From Spirochaetales bacterium (lineage in GTDB: Bacteria > Spirochaetota > Spirochaetia > DTKZ01), in contig JAITGB010000261.1 of the NCBI GenBank assembly GCA_031280945.1, forward strand, positions 1 through 5,203: DNA of 5,203 nucleotides, given 5' to 3'. Position 1 is the first letter of the stretch. Every line of letters begins with the position of its first letter. A program made the translations under genes and the position numbers. Shown piece by piece: positions 1-5,192 of the stretch. The notes under the pieces are model-generated. The model did not search any database, was not told the DNA's origin, and saw only the letters and a program-made list of their open reading frames with translations.

Positions 1-378
1 CTCATCGGGGTAGGGAGCCGTACCATTGTACAAAACAAAAAACTCTGGCCGGGGCAGAGGCAGGAGGCAGCTTGTGTAGATGTTCTTGCTCTCGACAATT
101 TTTTCGTAGATGCGCGTTATGTACAGGAGAAGCCTTAGGGCCATGTTGGGGTTTATGCTGCTCTGGTGTTCAATAAGAACAACCAGTTTACCTCCTATCT
201 CGAAGGAAATATCGTTTACCCTGTCCATAAAAAGAACGTTTTTGAGGGTGTTTATGGTTACGGGAATATCGGGGGGAAGCTCAACTCCCGCAAGGGCGCA
301 GTAGAGCTGGCGCAGGAGCGCGGGTTCGCTAAAGAGGAGGGAAAAGACGCTGGCTTTGTACTTGGTGTTCGCTCTCAC
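1..378 (-). CDS. Rpn family nuclease (PD-(D/E)XK type), N-terminal part, cut by window edge
   Basis: Reading the minus strand from a GTG at 376-378 gives 126 codons open to the window edge, so the C-terminus is missing. The product begins MRANTKYKASVFSLLF and has the Rpn/PD-(D/E)XK nuclease core: D56 in NDISF, then the E-x-Q signature E70-H71-Q72 after a hydrophobic strand (VVLIEHQS), followed by MALRLLLYITRIYEKIV and EFFVLYNG, all typical of the family. The family (E. coli RpnA-E) contains DNA endonucleases that promote RecA-independent recombination; many members are annotated as putative transposases. The start is well fixed: an in-frame TAG lies four codons upstream, no other start fits between, and a GGGAGG ribosome site (383-388) precedes it by 4 bases. 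Treponemes often carry many paralogues. Family call is firm; the role in this cell is not known. Confidence 0.88.
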   Translation of the reverse strand, partial: MRANTKYKASVFSLLFSEPALLRQLYCALAGVELPPDIPVTINTLKNVLFMDRVNDISFEIGGKLVVLIEHQSSINPNMALRLLLYITRIYEKIVESKNIYTSCLLPLPRPEFFVLYNGTAPYPDE

Positions 379-396
379 AGAGCCTCCCTACTGTTA

Positions 397-425
397 AGGA
401 TAAAAATTTTTGCGGGATTGTGCAA
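397..425 (-). promoter_or_regulatory. Sigma70-type promoter of the Rpn nuclease gene
   Basis: On the minus strand a -35 box TTGCAC (420-425) is followed after exactly 17 bases by a -10 box TATCCT (397-402). Transcription would start near 390, giving a leader of about a dozen bases that still contains the GGGAGG ribosome site at 383-388. Box matches, spacing and position all agree, but this is by eye only. Confidence 0.6.
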
Positions 426-490
426 GGCGGAGCGGGAGCATAGCGCGCCGGCCCTGCCCTGGCTCCCCCCTTTTCCCGCGGGCGGTTTTG

Positions 491-499
491 TGCTATATT
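491..499 (+). promoter_or_regulatory. Extended -10 promoter of the Bax inhibitor-like gene
   Basis: TGCTATATT is an extended -10 element (TG, one base, then TATATT at 494-499). The region where a -35 box should lie (about 471-476, TTTTCC) is a poor match, which is usual when an extended -10 is present. The start would be near 506, leaving a leader of about 22 bases with a GGAGGG ribosome site at 519-524. The remaining bases back to the divergent nuclease promoter are GC-rich with no clear operator. Confidence 0.5.
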
Positions 500-527
500 T
501 AAGTACACAATTCTTTTTGGAGGGACT

Positions 528-1229
528 ATGGCGGAACAAAATTATACTTTAACGGCTGCCGAGGTTAGGGAACGCAGCGTTCTGAAAAACGTGTACATCT
601 GGATGGCTGCGGGCCTCGCGCTGACGGGCATTGTGGCCTACGGCGTGGCAACGAATCCCCGGCTTTTGGCTTCGATTTTTTCGAGCAGTTTCACGTTTTT
701 CGGCATTATCATCGCGGAGTTCGCGCTGGTCTTTTTTCTGTCCAGCCGCATTATGACGATGAGCGTTTCCATGGCGACCATCTGTTTTGCGGCCTACGCG
801 GCCTTAAACGGGGTTACGATGTCGCTTATTTTTCTTGTGTACACGAGTTCCAGCATTGCGCAGGTCTTTTTTATCACCGCGGGAACTTTTGCGGGCATGA
901 GCGTGTACGCAGTAACCACCAGGCGCGACCTTTCGCGGATTGGCTCCTACCTCGTTATGGCCCTCATTGGCCTTATCGTGGCGTCTCTTGTGAATATGTT
1001 TCTCAAGAGCAGCAGTTTTGACTGGCTCATTTCTGTAGTGGGGGTTCTCGTTTTTGTGGGCCTCACCGCGTATGATACCCAGCGCATCAAAAAGTGGAGC
1101 GCCCAGGCGGGGGGCTCCGGGGACGAGGCGCTCTTTGTGCGTATGTCCATTCTGGGGGCTTTGCATTTGTACCTCGACTTTGTAAATCTTTTTCTGTACC
1201 TGCTCCGGCTTTTCGGAAAGAGGCGGTAA
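528..1229 (+). CDS. Bax inhibitor-1 / YccA-YetJ family membrane protein
   Basis: A 233-residue integral inner-membrane protein with a short charged N-terminal cytoplasmic stretch (MAEQNYTLTAAEVRERSVLK) and about seven hydrophobic helices, the usual length and layout of bacterial Bax inhibitor-1 homologues. Family hallmarks are visible: E64 in the second helix, AALNGVTMS around residues 91-99, and two late aspartates, D183 in AYDTQRIK and D217 in LYLDFVNLF. In Bacillus YetJ the equivalent aspartate pair forms a pH-sensing latch for calcium leak; the same chemistry here is inferred. E. coli relatives are YccA (modulates FtsH) and YbhL, so calcium leak and membrane protein quality control are both possible roles. 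The ATG follows a GGAGGG site by 3 bases. It has its own promoter and terminator and looks monocistronic. Family call is secure, function is not. Confidence 0.93.
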   Translation: MAEQNYTLTAAEVRERSVLKNVYIWMAAGLALTGIVAYGVATNPRLLASIFSSSFTFFGIIIAEFALVFFLSSRIMTMSVSMATICFAAYAALNGVTMSLIFLVYTSSSIAQVFFITAGTFAGMSVYAVTTRRDLSRIGSYLVMALIGLIVASLVNMFLKSSSFDWLISVVGVLVFVGLTAYDTQRIKKWSAQAGGSGDEALFVRMSILGALHLYLDFVNLFLYLLRLFGKRR

Positions 1230-1235
1230 GAGAGG

Positions 1236-1276
1236 GTTTTCCGCCGCGCGCTCTTTAGAGCGCGCAAAACATTTTT
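1236..1276 (+). terminator. Intrinsic terminator after the Bax inhibitor-like gene
   Basis: GCGCGCTC (1246-1253) pairs perfectly with GAGCGCGC (1258-1265) around a TTTA loop. The outer flanks GTTTT (1236-1240) and AAAAC (1266-1270) can extend the stem across a one-sided bulge. A run of five T (1272-1276) follows. It sits 6 bases after the stop codon and upstream of the next promoter, as expected for a transcription-unit boundary. Confidence 0.8.
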
Positions 1277-1320
1277 AAAAAATTTAGCGCCTCGACAAAA
1301 ATCTCCGTATGGAGTACAAT
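1272..1320 (+). promoter_or_regulatory. Strong sigma70-type promoter of the TRAP operon with A/T-rich upstream element
   Basis: A -35 box TCGACA (1292-1297, one mismatch to TTGACA) and a -10 box TACAAT (1315-1320, one mismatch to TATAAT) are separated by exactly 17 bases. Transcription would begin near 1327. An A/T-only block, TTTTTAAAAAATTT (1272-1285), falls at about -55 to -42, the right place for an UP element that contacts the RNA polymerase alpha subunit. The block overlaps the T-run of the preceding terminator. No operator palindrome is evident around the boxes. Confidence 0.72.
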
Positions 1321-1343
1321 TTTTTTAAGTTTTTATTCAAAAT

Positions 1344-1348
1344 GGAGG
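1344..1348 (+). promoter_or_regulatory. Ribosome binding site fixing the dctP start
   Basis: GGAGG lies 5 bases before the ATG at 1354. This site, together with the promoter at 1292-1320, decides the start: the in-frame ATG at 1309 lies before the inferred transcription start, and the in-frame ATG at 1342 overlaps the ribosome site itself. Confidence 0.85.
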
Positions 1349-1353
1349 AATGT

Positions 1354-2385
1354 ATGAAGAAGATTTTCATGCTCTGTGTGTGCCTTGCGCTGTTCGCGGC
1401 GTACGGTTTTGCGGGCGGTTCGGGCGAGGCAAAGGCCGGCGGGGAGGCGAAGAAGATTTCGCTGAACCAGACGAGTTCGGCCCAGCATCCCTGGCAGAAG
1501 GCGTGCGAGGCCTGGAAGCAGGCTGTGGAGGAGAAGAGCGGGGGACGGTATTCGGTTCAGATTTATCCGAACGCGACTTTGGCCCAGGGCAACTATCAGG
1601 TTATGATGGAGATGGTGCAGGCGGGGACGATTCAGGCGGCGGTTGAGTCCCTGACGGTTCTTGCGGCCTACAACAAGGATGTGTCAATCCTCAACAAGCC
1701 TTTTCTGTTTAACGATGTGCCCCACACTGCGCGGTTTTTAAGCTCGGATGTTCCTGTGTGGAAGAAGTGGATGACGCAGTTTGAAAAGAGTAACCTCGTC
1801 ATCGTTACGGGCGCGCCCCGGCCCATGCGGCAGCTGAACAACAATGTGCGCCTCATCAAGACTCCGGCGGACATGAACGGCATGAAGTTCCGCGTTCCCA
1901 TGAACCAGTTCTACGTGTCGATTTTCGAGGCTCTGGGGGCGAAGCCGGTGCCGCTGCCTTCAAGCGAGATTTACTCCGCGATTCAGCTGGGAACGGCCAA
2001 CGGGGAGGATAACTCTGTTCAGACCCAGTACGATTTCAAGACCCACGAGGTTGCGAAGTTTTTTACGGTTATCAACTACATTGCGGACGCTTCATTTCTT
2101 TTTATGAACAAGGATTTCTTCTACTCAGCTACGCCCGAAGACCAGAAAGTTTTTCTTGCTGCGGGAAAGAACTTTGCGGAGACCAACGTCAAGGAAGATA
2201 CGGCGTACTACAATGTGGCTATGGACGCGATGAAGAAGGCGGGCGTTCAGTTCTACGAGATGCCCAACGCGGACAAAAAGGCTTTTCAGGATAAGCTGGC
2301 GGGTTTTTACAAGAACCTTGAGGCCGGTTACTCTCCTGAGGACTGGAAGGCTTTCCACGATGCTGTGGCTGCCGCGGCAAAATAA
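1354..2385 (+). CDS. dctP: TRAP transporter periplasmic solute-binding protein, DctP family
   Basis: This is the periplasmic receptor of a tripartite ATP-independent transporter: it binds the solute and delivers it to the DctQ-DctM membrane complex encoded next. The 343-residue product begins with a signal peptide (MKK, hydrophobic core, cleavage probable after YGFA at about residue 20) followed by a flexible Gly/Ala/Glu/Lys linker to about residue 34. The DctP fold follows, with the diagnostic segment TPADMNGMKFRVP (R180 is the expected carboxylate-binding arginine by analogy with SiaP R147), EALGAKPVPLPSSEIYSAIQLGTANGEDN at 192-220, and FKTHEVAKFF at 228-237. Length is normal. The substrate cannot be read from sequence; an organic acid is the default guess for the family. 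Codon choice is biased to G/C-ending codons (nearly all Asn is AAC, most Lys is AAG), unlike dctQ and dctM, which suggests high expression. Confidence 0.94.
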   Translation: MKKIFMLCVCLALFAAYGFAGGSGEAKAGGEAKKISLNQTSSAQHPWQKACEAWKQAVEEKSGGRYSVQIYPNATLAQGNYQVMMEMVQAGTIQAAVESLTVLAAYNKDVSILNKPFLFNDVPHTARFLSSDVPVWKKWMTQFEKSNLVIVTGAPRPMRQLNNNVRLIKTPADMNGMKFRVPMNQFYVSIFEALGAKPVPLPSSEIYSAIQLGTANGEDNSVQTQYDFKTHEVAKFFTVINYIADASFLFMNKDFFYSATPEDQKVFLAAGKNFAETNVKEDTAYYNVAMDAMKKAGVQFYEMPNADKKAFQDKLAGFYKNLEAGYSPEDWKAFHDAVAAAAK

Positions 2386-2417
2386 TTTTTTCTTAACATA
2401 ATCAGCTTGAACGGAAC

Positions 2418-2443
2418 AACCCGCCGCGACGCGGCGGGTTTTT
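2418..2443 (+). terminator. Intrinsic (probably partial) terminator between dctP and dctQ
   Basis: CCCGCCGC (2420-2427) pairs perfectly with GCGGCGGG (2431-2438) around a GAC loop; two flanking A-T pairs extend it to 10 base pairs, and the 3' T's run on to make five T (2439-2443). It lies 34 bases after the dctP stop and 26 before the dctQ start. Since no promoter is visible between it and dctQ, some readthrough must occur for the membrane subunits to be made. It would protect the dctP transcript's 3' end and lower dctQ-dctM output. Confidence 0.85.
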
Positions 2444-2457
2444 CCTGTATTTTCGCC

Positions 2458-2464
2458 GGGGAGG
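2458..2464 (+). promoter_or_regulatory. Ribosome binding site fixing the dctQ GTG start
   Basis: GGGGAGG lies 5 bases before a GTG at 2470. A longer reading from TTG at 2407 would have the terminator hairpin inside the coding region and no ribosome site, so the GTG is preferred. Confidence 0.8.
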
Positions 2465-2469
2465 TGTAC

Positions 2470-3000
2470 GTGAAAACTCAAGGAGAGAAGTTTTTTAGGT
2501 TTGACGAGATTTTTGCGGGCTTTATTTTGATTTGCATTTTTGTTGATGTTGCCCTGCAGGTTACGAGCCGTCTTACGCCGGGAAACGCTATTTTCTGGAC
2601 TGTTGAGGTGGGGGAGATGCTTTTGGCGGCTCTTATCTGGATGTCCATTGGGCCTGCTGTTATGACCAATTCCCATGTGCGTTTTGATTTGGTTATTCTC
2701 AAGATGCCGCGAAAGGCGCGTAAGTATCTCTACATTTTTGGCAATATCATTTTCGCTTTTTTTCTTGTTATGATTGCGTTTTTTCTTGTTGAGCTTATGC
2801 TCTTTTACAAAAACAACAACACGGTAACAACGGGGCTTCAGCTCAACAAGTTTTACGTGCGTATTCCCATGCTTTTAGGCTGCGTGATTGGGACTTTCCG
2901 GCTTTTGGTTCAGGCGTGGAAGTTTGGTACGGGGCGGCTGCCTCTGCCTATAGACGAGGCCTTTTCGGCTCCTGCCGCGAAAGGCGAAGGAGATGCGTAA
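2470..3000 (+). CDS. dctQ: TRAP transporter small permease subunit, DctQ family
   Basis: The 176-residue product is the small membrane subunit of the TRAP transporter, which together with DctM forms the sodium-driven importer in the inner membrane. It shows four hydrophobic helices at roughly 14-32, 46-65, 86-111 and 129-149, the standard DctQ topology and length. Family features include W43-T-V-E-V around the start of helix 2 and the loop TNSHVRFDL at 66-74, matching the usual G/N-H-x-R-x-D pattern. The hydrophilic C-terminal tail (about 152-176) is Ala/Gly/Glu-rich. The start is a GTG with a strong ribosome site; the first residues are MKTQGEKFFRFDE. Its stop overlaps the dctM start in a TAATG, so the two are translationally coupled. 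Codons are T-rich in the third position, unlike dctP. Confidence 0.9.
   Translation: MKTQGEKFFRFDEIFAGFILICIFVDVALQVTSRLTPGNAIFWTVEVGEMLLAALIWMSIGPAVMTNSHVRFDLVILKMPRKARKYLYIFGNIIFAFFLVMIAFFLVELMLFYKNNNTVTTGLQLNKFYVRIPMLLGCVIGTFRLLVQAWKFGTGRLPLPIDEAFSAPAAKGEGDA
2987..2992 (+). promoter_or_regulatory. Ribosome binding site of dctM inside the end of dctQ
   Basis: AAGGAG lies 7 bases before the ATG at 3000-3002. It decides the start over the in-frame ATG at 2916, which lies deep inside dctQ and would add an Arg-rich, non-membrane extension absent from the family. Confidence 0.75.
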
Positions 3001-4298
3001 TGCCCCACATGACGATTAGTCTTGTTCTTGGCGCCGCTGTTTTTTTTATTTTGGGTGTTCCCATTGCTGTTGCCCTGGGGCTTTCTTCGGCTTTGGTGAT
3101 TCTTTTCTTTAAGCCTGTTCCAAATATGACGATGATTCCGCAGCTTTTCGCGGAGGCGGCTACGTCTTTTACGATGCTGGCAGTTCCTCTTTTTATTCTT
3201 GTGGGAAACCTTATGGAGAGGGGGACAATAGGCCGCAAGCTGATTGATTTCTGTACCGCTTTTGTGGGCTGGCTCACAGGCGGCCTGGGGGCTGTAAACG
3301 TTGTGGGGAGCATGATTTTTGGGGGGATTTCCGGTTCTTCTCTTGCGGATACGGCGACTTTTGGTACGATTTTGATTCCCCGCATGAGGGAGGAGGGTTA
3401 CAGCGAGGAATACGCGGGGGCCATTACTTTAACCTCTTCGTGCCTTTCGGTGATTATTCCGCCGAGCATTTTGATTGTTCTTGCGGCCGCGGCGACCCAG
3501 CAGTCGGTTTCCCGCGCTCTTGCGGCGGGGCTTGCTCCAGGGCTTCTTGTAACGTTTCTTCTTCTCATTCCCAACCATATTATCTGCAAGAAGCGGGGCT
3601 ACGGAAAGAAGCATAGTTTTTCGCTGAAAAACATTGCGGATAAAACCCAGTCCTGCTGGACTGCTCTTATTGCTCCTTTAATTATTTTGGGGAGTATTTT
3701 TTCGGGTATTGTTACTCCTACCGAGGGGGCGGGGGTTGCGGTGTGTTACATTCTTATTGTTGATGCGCTCATTTTCCGCAAACTTTCGTTCAAGGATATT
3801 TGGATTTGCCTTATAAAAACCTCTGCTCTTACGAGCGCGATTCTCCTGATTGCGACTTCCAGCGCGATTATGAACTTTGTGATTGCTATGGAGAATATTC
3901 CGCAAATCCTTGTAAGCCTTTTGATGGCGGTTCCGGGGGGGAAGTTCGGGTTTTTGATTTTGACCTGCGTTATTCTTCTTCTTATTGGTATGACGATAGA
4001 CGCCTCTCCTGCCTGTCTTATTTTTACGCCTCTTTTTATGCCTGCCGCGCTCAAGATGGGTATGGACCCGAGCCATTTTATTATTCTTATGGTTACGGGT
4101 TTTGCTGTGGGCCTCACGACTCCGCCCTACGGCGTGTGCATTTTTAGTATTGCTTCGATTTCGGGTATTCCTATGGGCAGGCTCATCAAGGCTTCGGCTC
4201 CGTTTTACTCAATGCTGATTGTCGCTCTTGCGCTTGTGGCTTTTGTTCCGGCTATTTCTCTTGCGGGGCCGGGAATTATTGACTTTTTGACGCGGTAG
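3000..4298 (+). CDS. dctM: TRAP transporter large permease subunit, DctM family
   Basis: The 432-residue product is the large, transport-conducting subunit of the TRAP complex; it forms the elevator-type pathway for sodium-coupled solute import across the inner membrane. Length is standard and almost the whole chain is hydrophobic. Two repeated halves each carry the expected signatures: FGGISGSSLADTATFGTILIP at 107-127 with VIIPPSILIV at 151-160, and GMTIDASPACLIFTPLFMP at 330-348 with TGFAVGLTTPPYGVC at 366-380. The PPS and TPP turns are in the regions that form the helical hairpins and sodium sites in solved SiaQM structures. The ATG overlaps the dctQ stop by one base (TAATG) and follows AAGGAG, so coupled translation is likely. 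A second ATG three codons on (3009) is possible but has worse spacing. T-ending codons dominate. Confidence 0.94.
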   Translation: MPHMTISLVLGAAVFFILGVPIAVALGLSSALVILFFKPVPNMTMIPQLFAEAATSFTMLAVPLFILVGNLMERGTIGRKLIDFCTAFVGWLTGGLGAVNVVGSMIFGGISGSSLADTATFGTILIPRMREEGYSEEYAGAITLTSSCLSVIIPPSILIVLAAAATQQSVSRALAAGLAPGLLVTFLLLIPNHIICKKRGYGKKHSFSLKNIADKTQSCWTALIAPLIILGSIFSGIVTPTEGAGVAVCYILIVDALIFRKLSFKDIWICLIKTSALTSAILLIATSSAIMNFVIAMENIPQILVSLLMAVPGGKFGFLILTCVILLLIGMTIDASPACLIFTPLFMPAALKMGMDPSHFIILMVTGFAVGLTTPPYGVCIFSIASISGIPMGRLIKASAPFYSMLIVALALVAFVPAISLAGPGIIDFLTR

Positions 4299-4303
4299 GG
4301 TTT

Positions 4304-5032
4304 GTGCTGATTTTATACGAGAGCGCCTCTCTCCTTGCGGTAGGCAAGACGGAGTTTGTCCGCGTGGAGGCAGGCGCGGGGGGCGGGGAGAGCCTTGAGG
4401 GGATGGCGAGAGATTTTCTTGCACAGAGGGCGGCCCAGGAGCCGGCTTCTCCTTTGGGGGAGGGCTCTCTTGCCGCAGAGGAGGCGCGGCCTTTTTTGGG
4501 GCTTGTCCACCGCATTGACCAGCCTGTAACGGGGGTGGTTCTTTTTGCGAAAACAAAGGCCGCGCTTTCTCATCTCAACGGGGAGTTTTCTTCGCGCAGG
4601 GCGAAAAAGCTGTACTGGGCGGTAACAATTTCCCCGCCGCCTGAGGAGAGGGGGAGCCTTTCTCACTTTATTGTTTTTGATTCCAAAAAGAACAAGGCGA
4701 GGGCTTTTGAAAAGGAGAGGCCGGGCGCGAAGGCGGCTCTTCTTCATTACAGGCTTATGGGAAAATCGGACAGGTACTTTTTTGTGGAAGTTGAGCTTGT
4801 TACGGGGAGGCCCCACCAAATACGGGCTCAGTTTGCGGCTGCGGGCTGTCCTGTCAAGGGCGATTTGAAATACGGCTCTCCGCGCTCGAATCCGGGCGGG
4901 GGTATTCATCTGCACGCGCGGGAGCTTTCTTTCCGCGAGCCTGAGGGCGGAAAGGCGCTTACGGTTACGGCTTCTCCGCCCGCTGATGTATTGTGGAATA
5001 TGTTTTCTTCCTGTACTACACTTGAGGGGTAG
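4304..5032 (+). CDS. RluA-family RNA pseudouridine synthase
   Basis: The 242-residue product should convert specific uridines in rRNA or tRNA to pseudouridine in the cytoplasm. The RluA-family core is complete: LVHRIDQPVTGVVLFAKT at 67-84 with the catalytic D72 after HRI, the conserved tyrosine Y104 in KKLYWAV, the TGRPHQIR motif at 167-174, GDLKYGSP at 186-193 and HLHARELSF at 202-210. There is no N-terminal S4 RNA-binding domain, as in the short single-domain members. The N-terminus is unusual: the common K-P-A-G motif is replaced by GKTEF (14-18), and an Ala/Gly/Glu-rich stretch (about 22-62) precedes the core. The GTG start is the first in-frame candidate after a TGA at 4280; the ribosome site is weak (TAGGG only 3 bases before), which suggests coupling to dctM, whose stop is 5 bases upstream. 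The target nucleotide cannot be assigned. Confidence 0.9.
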   Translation: MLILYESASLLAVGKTEFVRVEAGAGGGESLEGMARDFLAQRAAQEPASPLGEGSLAAEEARPFLGLVHRIDQPVTGVVLFAKTKAALSHLNGEFSSRRAKKLYWAVTISPPPEERGSLSHFIVFDSKKNKARAFEKERPGAKAALLHYRLMGKSDRYFFVEVELVTGRPHQIRAQFAAAGCPVKGDLKYGSPRSNPGGGIHLHARELSFREPEGGKALTVTASPPADVLWNMFSSCTTLEG

Positions 5033-5059
5033 GTTTTTCTGGGGCCGGGGGGTTGTAGG

Positions 5060-5080
5060 CCGCGCCGCGAAGCGGCGCGG
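5060..5080. repeat. Perfect inverted repeat, 9-bp stem
   Basis: CCGCGCCGC (5060-5068) pairs perfectly with GCGGCGCGG (5072-5080) around a GAA loop. It starts 28 bases after the pseudouridine synthase stop. On neither strand is it directly followed by a T-run, so it is not a standard terminator. Confidence 0.75.
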
Positions 5081-5082
5081 GG

Positions 5083-5111
5083 CCGCTGGTTTTGCGGAGC
5101 AAAACCAGCGG
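5083..5111. repeat. Perfect inverted repeat, 13-bp stem
   Basis: CCGCTGGTTTTGC (5083-5095) pairs perfectly with GCAAAACCAGCGG (5099-5111) around a GGA loop, only two bases after the preceding hairpin. The mixed base content makes a 13-pair perfect stem unlikely by chance. It is followed by GGG rather than T's. Confidence 0.8.
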
Positions 5112-5136
5112 GGGAATAGGCGCGCAAGGGTTAGAA

Positions 5137-5192
5137 GCGGAAAGCCCACAGAAAGCGCATCGGCGCGTTCGAGGACGTGGTGCGGATAGCCC
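5137..5192 (+). repeat. Direct repeat pair GCGGAAAGCCC / GCGGATAGCCC
   Basis: GCGGAAAGCCC (5137-5147) recurs as GCGGATAGCCC (5182-5192), 10 of 11 bases identical, 45 bases apart start to start. Together with the two hairpins just upstream, the pair gives the impression of one composite element. The motif pair resembles intergenic repeats I recall from other bacterial genomes, but I cannot confirm this. Confidence 0.55.

Noticed and set aside
434..467. GGGAGC / GCTCCC inverted repeat in the divergent intergenic region as an operator
   Set aside because: Only six pairs with a 22-base loop in GC-rich sequence; easily due to chance and not symmetric about either promoter.
166..552. 128-residue plus-strand open frame over the nuclease fragment and intergenic region
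   Set aside because: It runs antisense to a strand with clear nuclease motifs, shows no family features, and its end overlaps the Bax inhibitor-like start.
1309..1353. Upstream in-frame ATG codons (1309 and 1342) as dctP start
   Set aside because: 1309 overlaps the -10 region and lies before the inferred transcript start; 1342 overlaps the ribosome site. The extra 15 residues would also precede a clean MKK signal peptide.
2397..2402. CATAAT as a -10 box for a separate dctQ promoter
   Set aside because: There is no -35 match 17 bases upstream (GCGGCA), and the transcript would start just before the terminator hairpin.
2407..2469. Longer dctQ reading from TTG at 2407
   Set aside because: It would place the dctP terminator hairpin inside the gene, has no ribosome site, and adds a non-family N-terminus; the GTG at 2470 has a strong GGGGAGG site.
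2916..2999. Longer dctM reading from ATG at 2916
   Set aside because: It is buried in dctQ, has no ribosome site and adds an Arg-rich segment not found in DctM proteins.
5060..5111. The two hairpins as the operon's terminator
   Set aside because: Neither is followed by a T-run on either strand, so a standard intrinsic terminator is not supported.
4313..5149. Long 278-residue minus-strand open frame opposite the pseudouridine synthase
   Set aside because: The translation is Arg/Pro/Lys-rich with no recognisable motif, and it mirrors a gene with complete catalytic motifs on the plus strand; it is a shadow of GC-biased codons.
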